From: Eopsaltria australis
Lineage: Eukaryota > Chordata > Aves > Passeriformes > Petroicidae
Length of the DNA stretch: 64,000 nucleotides
Direction: 5' to 3'
Assembly: GCA_034509425.1 (NCBI GenBank)
Contig: JAVTVJ010000070.1
Coordinates: 1,922,001 to 1,986,000, forward strand
Shown here: positions 1 to 15,035 of the stretch, piece by piece
Numbering within the stretch: the first letter of the stretch is position 1
How the letters are laid out: each line of letters starts with the position of its first letter
Notes under the pieces: generated by a model
Databases searched by the model: none
Seen by the model: the letters and a program-made list of their open reading frames with translations, nothing else
What the model was told of the DNA's origin: nothing
Made by a program: the position numbers and the translations under genes

Positions 1-3835
<3,835 letters not shown>

Positions 3836-4130
3836 GAGTAAACAGTTTATTTGCTGAAAGAAACCCTTTTCTGAGGTTGCACTGATCCCATCGCAGGCAT
3901 GGGAGTGGAGATGCTGCTGCTGCCACTTGCTGGAACTCAAGGCAGAGGCTGGATTTTGGGTGCTGAACAAGGGGGACCAACTGGTCCTCAGGGTTGCACA
4001 GGGTCCCATCCTTGAGTCAGCACTTCTGGTTCTCTCTGCATGAAACCCTCTTTGTGTGACTAGATCCAAGATTTCTTCTCTCTCTGTCACCTGGCTGAGC
4101 TCTGGAATCACTTTACTGTAGTCCCCAGAG
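3836..4130 (-). repeat. GC-richer repeat-like segment, possibly an old LTR fragment
   Basis: About 295 bases stand out from the AT-rich surroundings by higher GC, CTG/CAG-rich words and overlapping open frames on the - strand (90 and 100 codons). On the - strand a poly(A) signal AATAAA sits at 3846-3851, at one edge of the segment, as in an LTR R region or a 3' UTR. I cannot name a family. A fragment of a retroviral LTR or another dispersed repeat is the likeliest reading; a short retrocopy end is the alternative. Confidence 0.3.
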
Positions 4131-5040
4131 TAAATATGACCAAGAGTACACTTCTGAAAAGTTCATTTTAACTGTCAAAATTGACTTAGTTTCTCTTTGT
4201 GTGGCATTCTTGACATCTTCCTTATTTAAACCTAATAACATACAAAATTTACATTTACTATATTAAATGATTAGGTTGTACTTTTATATTTTTGACACAA
4301 AAATTAGATCTTTGAAAGACAAATGCTCTAGCATCAAGAAATGCCAGAATTAAGATTGCTTGACTAAGCATGACTTAGCTCTCTTGTACATTCATTTTTA
4401 CATAGCTTTTAATTGTGAAGTCACAACTGTATATTTTTTCTTTAGTCGCTGTACCACAGAGGCTATTTCAGAGATGAAGTTTTGGCAGTTGAGTGAGGCT
4501 GCCATACTGGATCTTACTCCGTATACTGCAGCAGTCAGAAAAAGCTTAATAACAAATATAAATGTAAATCCTGTACCTCAGTTCTGATCTGAAAATATGT
4601 AGAATAAGAATATGAAAGTTTAGGTACAGAACTCTGGCACTAAGATCTCTAAGCACAGAGGTGATATTGTGTACATAGAACACTAGGGGTAGTCAAATTG
4701 TGGTTTCTCATTATTCATTCTGCAGGTCTGAGCAACTGTTCTTAATTAAAAAAAGGAGTTTCTGTTTGCATTCAAATCATGTTACTTCCTTTCCTATATT
4801 TCCCTGTACTGCAACAAGGGGAACACGAAAGAATAAGAAAGATTTAAAAATGCACTTATTTAAAATTGAAATTGTTAAATGTGATACAAAGAACTGAATG
4901 TGCTGTAGTTATTAAAATGTAAACTAAAGGAAAATATGTAATCAGGTTGTTTTCTGCCAGAAGTTTTAAGGGAAATCAAATGTTTCTGAACACTTTCTCT
5001 CCTACCCACTGCAAATAACTGGAAATGTAAGATAACTTAG

Positions 5041-5375
5041 ACTTATAAAATCACAGACTTATTCATGTTGGAAGAGCCCTCTCAAGGTCACTTAATCCAG
5101 TCTCTTGCTCAGAGCAGCACCAACTTAAAAGTTCTATCATGTTGCCCAGAGTTTTAGCCAGCCAAGTTTTAGAAGTCTTCAACTTCTTCACAACTTCTCT
5201 ATTTCATAACCGTTCTCATTGTGAAAACAAATTTCTCCTGATGTGCAGCTGTAATTTCCATTGCTGCAATCTGTGACATTTCCTCTTTTTCTTTCACTGT
5301 GTGCCTTTGAGAAGAGTCATGCTCCACCTTTTCTAGCATTCTCTTTAGGCTTTTAAGTGAAGGTGAGTACTTTGG
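5041..5375 (-). mobile_element. CR1 LINE fragment, 3' part, 5'-truncated
   Basis: Read on the - strand this is the 3' untranslated end and the last coding part of an avian CR1. Recognisable words on the + strand are the terminal ATCACAGACTTATTCATGTTGG-like box at about 5048, GGAAGAGCCC, a CTCAGAGCAGCACCAACTT-like segment at about 5107, and a CTTTCACTGTGTGCCTTTGAG-like segment at 5291. The 96-codon frame on the - strand here is a by-product of the element. Divergence is moderate. Chicken-type CR1 copies are usually 5'-truncated, as this one is. Confidence 0.75.
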
Positions 5376-6069
5376 GTTTCTACTTGTTCTTTCTGTAGTT
5401 GACTTCCTATTTCCAACCACAGATAATTTGTTACACCTCACAAGAAAAAAGTTAATTATCTTGTAATAAAAAATGTGTTCACTTTTCACACTTTCACTTT
5501 GGGAGAAAAATAAGGGTCTTCACATCCATGTAAAGCTATATGTAAAATGTGGAAAGATATAGGTTGTCCATTTTTGTAAGAAGTAGTAACACTTTCAAAA
5601 ATAATTTGAATCCTTTAGTTCAAAGACAATTCAACCTATGCTAATATTTAAGTTTCCTGATATTGTGTTAAACAAACTACTGAACACCTTACATATAAAC
5701 CTGTAGTCCAGTAAAATGCTGCAAATGTGCAACACTTCCCTCTTCCTGCTGAGGTAAGTGTATCAGGAGGGTTGACCAAAATTTGGTGAAGGTTCCAGAG
5801 TAGCTGCTAGGGAGCAGTAGGAAGACAATAGAACGGCATTGTTGGGGAATACCCTTGGGGAGAGAGTCAGCCCTGCAAAGCTGGAGGAATGAAGATTGAG
5901 GGAGAGATTTTGCTGCTGTTTTTTTATCTGCAAGTGCTGCCCACTCTGTAGCTGAACTGCAAACTACTGTTTTCCATATCATGAATTCAGAGCAATGAAG
6001 ACAAATGTAAGAAATCATGTCCAGCTGCCAATGTGCACTCTGTTTAAAGCCAGTGTTTACATACTCATG

Positions 6070-6150
6070 GTCATGGTTCATAGTAAAGTAAAGCCAGAAG
6101 GGACTTCAGGATACAGCCATCAATTCTCCTGCCTCCAGCCAGGCCCAGCC
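6070..6150 (-). repeat. Possible ancient CR1 3'-end fragment
   Basis: The segment GTAAAGCCAGAAGGGACTT, starting near 6085, resembles the AGGCCAGAAGGGACC box at the 3' end of old reptile and bird CR1 families. Downstream similarity fades quickly, so this is weak. Confidence 0.25.
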
Positions 6151-8080
6151 ACCAACTGCACTATGGGAGAGCAGCTGATGCAAATGATCCCAAGGAGGAA
6201 ATGAGCAGTTAAGATATCCACCTACAAGTGATGCTCATGCATTAGCAACTTTTCATCACTGAGAAATCCTCCTTTCCCTTGTTGATCTGTGATGTTAGTC
6301 CAGGATTAGCCAGATATAGCTGACTTTTAGTGACCGTAGGGCAGCCCATTCTTTTTCTTTTCCATTGGGTGACTCTAATGAGAAGAGGCAGCAATTGGTC
6401 ATAGCACCTCCTGTCAACAAATTAGCACCAGTTCTGTATTGCTGGTGGATATAAATGGAAAGGGTGGGAGGAAATACAGTGGGTATTTTTCCTCCAAATC
6501 TTTCCACTTGTCCCTACCATCTTATAAGGACCAGCCAGAAATAGGCATCTTGTAGTAAGTTGTATTTTTCCACTTGAATATCCCAACCTTGGAAAGCACA
6601 TGTCCAGCTATGTGTCTGACTTTCATAGAGTACTGCTTGAATTGATACCTAGCTGCTCTGAAATCCAGTTTATATCCTTATGCAAATTAGCTGCAATAAT
6701 GCAAATTACTTCAGGATATGATTTGCATAGCTTGTCACTCACACTGCTTAAAAACATGCTGGCTATGAATGCTGAACACTTTATGCAGCTAATATACTCT
6801 GATTTTAAAGGGAGAGCTTGATACATAGGTGAAGCTGAGGAAAGAAGGAAACAAAAGAAATGGGTAAATCATCTTCAGCATAACTCAGTTGTAACAAAGC
6901 AATGAACTTGGCAAATAGATTGAACTTACACCAGTTATACATTCATTCTACATTACTTTGTGTCCATTAGTATAATCGTTCTACTGCTTTGATTCCACAT
7001 TTACTAATTATTTTTGTAAAGCAGTGGTCATTAGCAGTTAAATGTCAATGTCATACATACTCTAATAAAACAACCTGCAGGATGGTTAATTTTGAACATA
7101 TTACCTTCCTTGGATGTTGTTTTAACAGATGTCCTGTTAAGATAACAGAGAAATTAAATTAGTTTGCAACTCAAAGCATCTGGTTAACTTTGTAGGTGAA
7201 TGCCTTTGAGCAGTAAATCTGACCAGGGTTTTCAGATAAATAGCTATCAGAATGTTTTAAGTAAATGACTTTATTTTTTCACTTCTATTACTTAGGGCAC
7301 ATTTGACATGCTTGATCATATATCTAACAGATGAAAATTGAAAATAGTGCTGGCAACCAGCAGTGTTAGGTTATTCAGGGGGTAGTTTCATGGGTAGATA
7401 CTATTAAGCATGCTTATGGTTTCAGAAAATTTAGTTCTGCAGCAATTTTTAAACCTCGAGATCTTTACCAGCTGGAAGATAACTGATTATAAAATGTAAT
7501 CTGTTTAATACTGTAGACATAGCATATGGTGGAATACATTTAGATAAAAGTGGAATTTTTCATCTTTTTAATGGTGAAGTAAATTGTGATAGGAAATCAT
7601 TCAAAGTATAAAAAAATATGAAATATGATTGTATATATTTTGCTAATTGTAACAATTTTATCTTCTAAAATCCTAGGACATATTTTATGTTGAGTTTATG
7701 AATAAACATACATCTTCCTGTTGATTTATATATGCTCACTTTCCCCACAATTCTATAACTTTGCACCAAATACAGAAACACATGAAAATAAATGTAGTGA
7801 CTGGTTAGATGATAATTCCATATGATGGTTTACAAATGTGTGTGTTTACATATATATTGAGTACCTCAGTTATACTAATAAGATTGATAAGCATGCATTT
7901 TAGCATGTACCTTAAAGCTGCATATATTATAGTTACATGGAAGCTTTCCTATATATCTAAAGGCAGTGCCCTGGAAAATTCTGCAAGTCTTTCAAATGTT
8001 ACAGCCAAGACATTGCAGAAAAATAGCCAAATATATATTTATGAGATTACTTTTTAACATTTATTAATTATATTGCAGTA

Positions 8081-8091
8081 CCATCTAGTGG
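8081..8091 (-). promoter_or_regulatory. CTCF-like core motif
   Basis: The - strand reads CCACTAGATGG, which fits the 11-base core CCASYAGRKGG of the vertebrate CTCF site without a mismatch. The bases that follow (TACTGC) fit the rest of the motif except for one missing C. Such cores arise by chance, and binding is not shown by sequence alone. Confidence 0.3.
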
Positions 8092-10154
8092 CCCCATTTT
8101 GGTATCAGGGTGCCATTATACTATGAGCCGTAGACACATAATTTAGGTAAACCTTATCCTAAGTGGTGCATGCTCTTAGTATGTGATTCTGTGAGAATGG
8201 AAAATGGAAACCAAAACATGGCAAATTGCTGTGAGAATCCAAAACAGTGTTATATCTTTGGAATTTTTCATGAAGTCTGGATTTTCACAACTTTCTTGTC
8301 CTATTTTCTCCATGTTCTCATCTGTGTGAGGACTGATAGTCGAATGACACCAAAGCCCTACTCTTACAGCATTTCATGGTCCACTTTGGTGAGGGAAATA
8401 CTTCTGTATGTTGTGGCATACCATTGCCAGCATTTCACCAGTTGTTTACAGTGCTGGGGGGAAACTGTAGATTTTGCTTAAAATGAAAGATCAGATGCTT
8501 AGTTTATTCCTAGTCAGGCAGATGCTTAGAAGATCACAGCCACAGAATGCATGTTTGCTATGACAGCTCATCTGGGGTTTGTCTATGCCTCTCATATGCA
8601 GTACCTTCACTGTGGCTACATGAATCAGCTATGGACAAGGGCTGAAGGGGATTTACCACAGTGGAAAGCAGGGGAGCAACCACTCATCTTTTGTGAAAGT
8701 ATAAAAACATAGAAAAATATGCTCTGCTTTTTAGTTTTCTCTGTCTCATGGTGTCAGCCTTGTGTTTCATTATGTATTCTTTTGGGGTACATATGCAATA
8801 CTTTAACATAGTTCCTAGAAATTTTTTGTTCTAAATATGGATGCAATGCCTAGAATATTAGCATTTACTAATATTCCATTCGTAAACCACCTCTACTTTT
8901 CCTCTAAATAGAAGTATATAGTTGACCTTCTAATTAGAATCTATCAAACTCCATCTTGTGGATCAGGGGTCTACTAGAAATTTCAAGGCAGCACTCAACT
9001 CATACATTTTCTGAGGAGCTTTGTATTTGGACTTTCTGAAGGAAGCTGCTTTGATCCTTATGCCACTAAAAATTATGCCAGTTTTACTCTAGTAGGAAAT
9101 AGAAATTCTCTTTTGCCTTCAGCATCTTTTTACGTATGAATAAGCATTTACTGAACCTGGAAAAGCAATGTGAGCTGTGAAGTACTCTCCTTTTTTGATC
9201 CTGCTTAATATTGAAACCTTTCTTACCACTGCAATGGTAACAGTAGGCTCACAGGCCATGCACTCAAAACGGCTGTGGTGACCGGTTACCTCTTACAGTG
9301 GTTCATCATCTTATAGCACCCTATATTTGCAGCTGCCCTTCTGCTGGAGGCCCCCATTCCCATGGTCCTGACACTTGAACACTCATGATCTATCTCTGGG
9401 CTGAAATACACAGCTGTGTCTTAAGGCACTTTGAGCAGCCGCATAAAATTTGTTCTTACACAGACTCAACTTTGCACTGAAGCAGGTGAGTAGCTCCTAC
9501 AAAAGGCACTAATAGAAAGCTAAGGAGACAGTAATGTGTTTAAACTGTCACAAATATTTCAAAGTGAATGTCTGCCCTAGTCACAGAGCCATGCTATGCT
9601 TTCTGCACCACAAGAGAATTTACACTCACTAGATAAATTTCCTTGAACATTTAAAAAGGTATTTCAAAAAGCATGTCGCAATGTAACTATTCAAGATGAA
9701 ACAGAAATTAATTTTTTCTCCTGTAAAATTTCTGCCCCAATACTGTATAATTATTTTAAATATTAGTAATTTTTTCATGTCATTTTCTTCCTTTCTTGTT
9801 CCCATGAAAAGAACATTTCCAAAACTGGTACTGAAAGGCAGTGATCTGTGGTACACGGATAAGCAAATTAACTAATGTCAGCTTCAATAACAGTGATGAT
9901 GATTTTTATTTATTGTCCATAATAAACCCAAAAACTATTCTCTCTCATTGACTTCAGTGCTGTCACAATGCATACTCACAGCTGGTTTTATTTTGTTGAT
10001 TCCGTATGCTCAGAATGAAGAAGCTATGGAAAATATTTTATGTAGTTTTTTAATAACACCTTAAACTCAATGAATGCCTTAGTGAGTTTATCCCCAGAGG
10101 ATAAGTTTACTCTAGTGTAGTTTTCAAAACTTGCTGCTTCTACTTCAGTGATAT

Positions 10155-10189
10155 TAATTTTAAGTAATTTTAAGTAATTTTAAGTAATA
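10155..10189. repeat. Short tandem repeat, 10-base unit TAATTTTAAG, three and a half copies
   Basis: Three exact copies lie at 10155-10164, 10165-10174 and 10175-10184, followed by a partial TAATAG. A related TTTAAGTAAT follows near 10192. Confidence 0.9.
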
Positions 10190-12628
10190 GATTTAAGTAA
10201 TCCTATCTATTCAGGAGTGCTGTAGTATGGTGCCACATCCCACTTATCAGACTACCACAAACACCTGTTTGTGTAGAAATTGGATTCTGTGTTTTGAGGG
10301 TATGATTTGATTGATTGAATAACCTTATGAATTGAACTAATGCGTGGTTTATTGTGGGTTTCATGCTAAAAGCTTATTCTTCAGCAGGCCACAGTGTAAC
10401 TCAGGTTATTTTTCTTCCACCCTACAGCAGTTGGGAAATTCAGCAATAATGAAGTGCTCAGTAATGTGCTGTGTCTAAGTCTCTCATTGGTGTCTTTAAA
10501 CTGCCAATGAATCCTTTTATAGAAAAACTGCTGTTTGCAATGCAGATGAAGAATAAGATCAGAATGTTCAAAACTATCTGAACAACCTCCTCTATGGAAA
10601 ATTTGAGATATACCTCACTACTCAAATGAAAAAATAAAAGGGGTTAGATTTGTCAAGTTTTTAATGATATCTTAAAAGTGAAGGGCTCTCCTTTCATAGG
10701 GGAGCCTCACAGAACGGGTCTTTCTGTCAGATGCACAAAGCTATTCCTCTCTTTCTCTCTTTTCTTGGCAATTTTATACTTGTCATTCCTCTTTTCCTTC
10801 CTCAGCTTATTAAACTGAACACTTTTTTGTTCTTGGTTTGCTCAGCTAAGAGTCCTCTGACTCTTAGCACATTCAAAGGTATTCTATCTTGATTTGGCTA
10901 AACTGGCCAGGGGTGTTTTTTATTTGGGAGGATGAGGAAACACTATATTTGAGCACATGTTCATTTAGGTATTTCTCTTTAATCATCATTTACAGAATAC
11001 ACTGTTATTGTTCTTGACTGCCCATTGTAATCAAATGCACTTGATTCACTGTGTCCCACAAATGCTCTTAAATCACAAGACATTTTTCCTACAGCTGCAA
11101 TAATGGAGATTGGTTTGCATTAGGTGGAGAAGTTAAGCAGTTGGAACATATTTATCTTAAAGTTTGACTTAAAGACATCCTTTTTTCCTCATTGGAATGC
11201 CAATATCACGTTTATGTAGGCATATTTGTTCTTCCATACACTGTGTTAAGACATCACAATAGAAATTGTAATCAAACATTGTCATATTGCTGATATAATC
11301 TAAGCAATATACAGTACAAAAACTACTTGCACAAGTATTCACATAAGAATTATGTAAAAATTGATAGTGAGGGTTGTGCAAAGCTTATCTTTGATTATCA
11401 CCTACCCAATTGTACCTAATCTTAGATGTTCAAATGGCCATGTAAGAAACACTGCCAAGAGCAATACTGAAAAAGATTCGTCCACTGGAAAAGCTTCTCC
11501 TTAAGCCTAGAGAACTAACCACTCACTTTTATAGAAAAAGAGACATGTACATGCATACATAATTATATTAGATCAGTGTTTTCCACTTCATTTAAAGTAT
11601 TTCAATTACAAAACTAGTTCCAACTCAGCACAAGGATATACAATGTAGCATAATTTGCACAGAATCAGAAATCTCTGGAGCTTCTAATTGTGCGCTTCTC
11701 ATGGTTGACAAACAATGATGGGGTTAAAAGCATGAGGTGTTTCCTAAAACTACAACTTCTGGCTGTTGTTTTTGCCTTCCTGAATTCTGTGGTTTTAATT
11801 TTTAATAAAGGAAAAAGTCATGAGCTCAGACAGGTGTTTGGAAGAAGAGGCTACAGGAGAGATTAGTAACAACAGACTATGATACTATATAATTATGTTT
11901 TTTTCTCTTCATTAGCATATACAACCTGCTACAGGAATGAGAATATAATGATAATTGCCAGACTCTTGGGTTTTCACACTTGGAAAAAGCGTAAAGTACA
12001 AACCTAAAGTAATAGGGATTCCTTCAATAAATGTCTCTGTCTGCTTAGTGGAAGCAGGAGCTTGTCACAGACTGTGGAGACTTAATTTTGATGTTAAATT
12101 TCTGGCAAAACATCTCCAAGACATAATAGCATTTATTCTCATTCTGAGTGCAGCACTCGTGCTTTAACTTGCCATTAAAGGATGTTTGTCTGTGTCACAG
12201 CAGGTAGCATTAATGATAGATTCTGCAGAGAAGAGTTGCTGTTATATGCAGTCACTGAAGACTAAAGTTTATTGAAAAAGCTTACATGGGAAATTTCTTT
12301 GATTCCTGTACACATTCTGTTTAGCTTTAGGCAACATTTTCATTTTTTCACAAGCACAGTAATGTCTCTGTTAAAAAGAATTTATTAAAAATACTATCTT
12401 TTTTACAATGATGTTTCTGTGTGCTGTATAAGACAGTACTCTTTTGTTTCCTTTCATAAAGAATCATGCTTTCAAAGTTGCTAAGTGTCAAATGCCATCT
12501 CATAGAGGCAGTGCAAAATACTAGAAGAGTATGCGGCAAATTGGTAAGAGTGTTGTTTCGCATGTCGCTTAGATCTTTGATAATCCTAAATATAATAATT
12601 ATTTTCAAATACTCAAATAATCTTCCTT

Positions 12629-12652
12629 CTCACCAGGACATGTCCTGGTGAG
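12629..12652. repeat. Perfect 24-base palindrome
   Basis: The two 12-base arms (CTCACCAGGACA and its reverse complement) meet with no spacer between 12640 and 12641. The central ten bases, GGACATGTCC, fit the p53/p63/p73 half-site RRRCWWGYYY exactly. The palindrome stops at 12628/12653. It could be a protein site, could extrude as a cruciform, or could be chance. Confidence 0.95.
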
Positions 12653-14205
12653 CTGCTATCCTCCCATGCGCCTTTCCCATGTGTAATTCTTCAGTCTCTC
12701 TTATTCCTTCTTTTCACACTTCCCCTGTTTTCCTGGACACCTGCCTGATGCAGGTGGTGCTGAGCTGAAACATTCTTTGGAGATCCCTGCTTCTCTGCCT
12801 AGACTGCCAACATAGCTCAGAGGAGATACCTGACTTCTAGGCAGCTGAAGCTAAATGAGCTGAATCCAACCCTAAGTGCTTATCACCCACTGAATTCATG
12901 GTACTTAGGCACTAACGGGATACCTTCCTTCAAAACTGAGCTCCTAATATATTTAAAAATCTGGTGGCATGGAGCCTAAATTGCATTTAAATAGGAATTT
13001 AAGTGTTTAGTCTGTTAGTAATTTCTGAAAATTAGGTTTGAGTTCTAACAAAAAAATCCTTATCCTATCTTGAAAATCCTGCGTTTATTGATTTGCCTTC
13101 AAGAAAAGGAGAAAGAATAGCAATGGTGGAGTTTTCATTTATAGACATACTGAAAAACTGCTTCTTGTTTTCAGTTGGAGTTACATAGTTTATTTGATTC
13201 TCCTCCTTCATTGATTATAATTTTGTTTCAGAGTAAGGCAGTGATGCTGCACATGAAATAAATTAAAAACCTGCCTACCATGTCTATGAAACAATGGGAG
13301 TCAGTTTTTTAAAACCTAATAAAAAACATCATACTGACATGCAAATGAATAATAAGCTTTCAGTTCAGAACATGGAATATCTGAATTTCAAAAACTGAAA
13401 TCGTTAAAAAGGCAAATGAAGTAAAGTGCCTGCTTCAAAGCAAAGAGCAATGTCAAAAATTTGTGGCTCTGTATTGATTGGTACTATAGAAGACACTTAC
13501 AACAAGAAAAATGGAAAGACTGCATTAAAAATCCAAAGCAAAAGATCTGATATGAAGATTCCCAATACTGAGGAAGGGACATATATTCAGCCTACTGAAA
13601 AATTTAAGGCTAAATTTTTATTAATGGCTGTTTCTTTTCTGTACTACTTCCTTTGTGATGGGCTACATGGTAGATGTTAGATCAGGTAAAAAGGAGAAAG
13701 AGGCAAACTTTTGAATATGTAAGTCCTTGAGGGAATAAATATTTTATTTTAATTTTTTAGAATTAAATATCAAACTGCAGAAATGTGGAACTCCTGTATT
13801 TTATATAAAGAAAGTCACATGGAACTATGTTGAATATAAACTCTTTTGGGATTATTTACTTTATCATTAGAATGAAGAAGAAAAAAAACAACAAACAGAT
13901 AACCAAATTACATATTCATATGTCATTGATATGTTTAGAAAAAAAATCTATGAGCCCAAAATATCCTGTCTCTTTTTCTCCTCTATTAATGTGATGTTAA
14001 ATTGCCCAAAATAGAATTATAGAAACATGAGGATGCTTATGATATTTGTAATATTTCTTGGACATAGAATTTATAATGATATTTAACCTTTCTTTAACGC
14101 ATGGATAGCTAAGTGATTTCTTATACACTAATAAAATTAATTGTGTATCATTAAGTAACCTGTTTTTGCATGCATGTAGTCCTTCCTAGTATCCAATCAA
14201 AATTA
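12653..14205. other. Intronic sequence with nothing recognised
   Basis: AT-rich intron. An 84-codon open frame at 13426-13680 shows no family I know and lies in ordinary intron, so it is not called as a gene. Confidence 0.45.
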
Positions 14206-15035
14206 TTTTAGTAACTCTCTTGGACTTTTCCTGAATAAGCAAGACAAACATTCCTTTCATTATACCATCTACATGTTAAAAGATATTTATTATGCTGCTT
14301 CTTCATTTTTCTTCTCTTCTGTTGACAAGGTAGATATTTTTCTTTCATATTTTCTTCTTGCTTATATTTTCTGTCTTTTGTTCTTATTGTAGTCCTCTGG
14401 ATTCTTCCCATATTCTCTGCAATTTTTTTAGTATGCAGTATTAAAAAAAAAAAGCTTTTTCAGTTAAGACTTCACCAGGACCACGTAAAGCTGACCCATA
14501 GGACCTTTAGTATTTTGTTATAAAACTGACATTAAGTGTTATTGAATGAGATTTTCTGGGTTTTGCCCAATGCTAGTGTTGGTTTTCATTTCTGAGTCAC
14601 TATTACGACCTCCTGCAATTCTCTTTGCCAAATTTTACTACTTTGCCAAATATTACTTACTCTCTTTCTATCTGATTTCTCCTGCCTACAGGAAGCACTT
14701 TGCTCTTTTCTTTATTTAATTCACCTTGTTCTTCAATTTCCTGAGATTATTTGGATTGTAGATCCACCCTCTGCAGCTATCCTTTTTCTACAAAGTACAA
14801 ACAGTGTTAAATTCTGTCATCCAAATCATTACTGAAAATATTACTTGAATGGAATATGGAGTGGACAATGACCTTCCTCTTCAAACCTTTTCTCACCTTA
14901 ACACCCAAACATTGATGAATACTTTTTGTGAATACTTTTTTAAACCAGCTATGGAAATTGTTCTGGTGATTTACATGCACCATCCACTTTCTTTCTATAT
15001 AGGGAACATCACACAGCCCAGTGCCATAAATGGGC
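14206..15035 (-). mobile_element. Ancient CR1/L3-like LINE remnant, - strand
   Basis: Read on the - strand, this stretch keeps words of the 3' half of the reverse transcriptase region of the CR1/L3 clade at high divergence. On the + strand these include GTCATCCAAATCATTACTG at about 14816, followed by AAAATATT; a CTGATTTCTCCTGCC word near 14672; AGGAAGCACTTTGC near 14691; and CATTGATGAATACTTTTTGTG near 14911. Order and spacing agree with one old element. The frame is broken by many stops. The left limit is uncertain. Confidence 0.55.

Larger units (their letters stand above)
5376..12628. other. Intronic sequence, mostly unassigned
   Basis: AT-rich intron. Beyond the possible CR1 scrap near 6.1 kb, the CTCF-like core at 8.08 kb and the short tandem repeat at 10.16 kb, I recognise nothing. 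The stretch at about 9.24-9.48 kb is richer in GC and could be an old repeat or a conserved element, but I cannot assign it. Confidence 0.45.

Noticed and set aside
5199..5489. 96-codon - strand frame with a Lys/Glu-rich tail
   Set aside because: It falls mostly within a CR1 3' end and does not match the coding part of the element.
7405..7416. 12-base palindrome TAAGCATGCTTA
   Set aside because: Same reason; no further structure around it.
13426..13680. 84-codon + strand frame with Lys-rich body and hydrophobic end
   Set aside because: No recognised family, no splice or promoter context, and at chance level.
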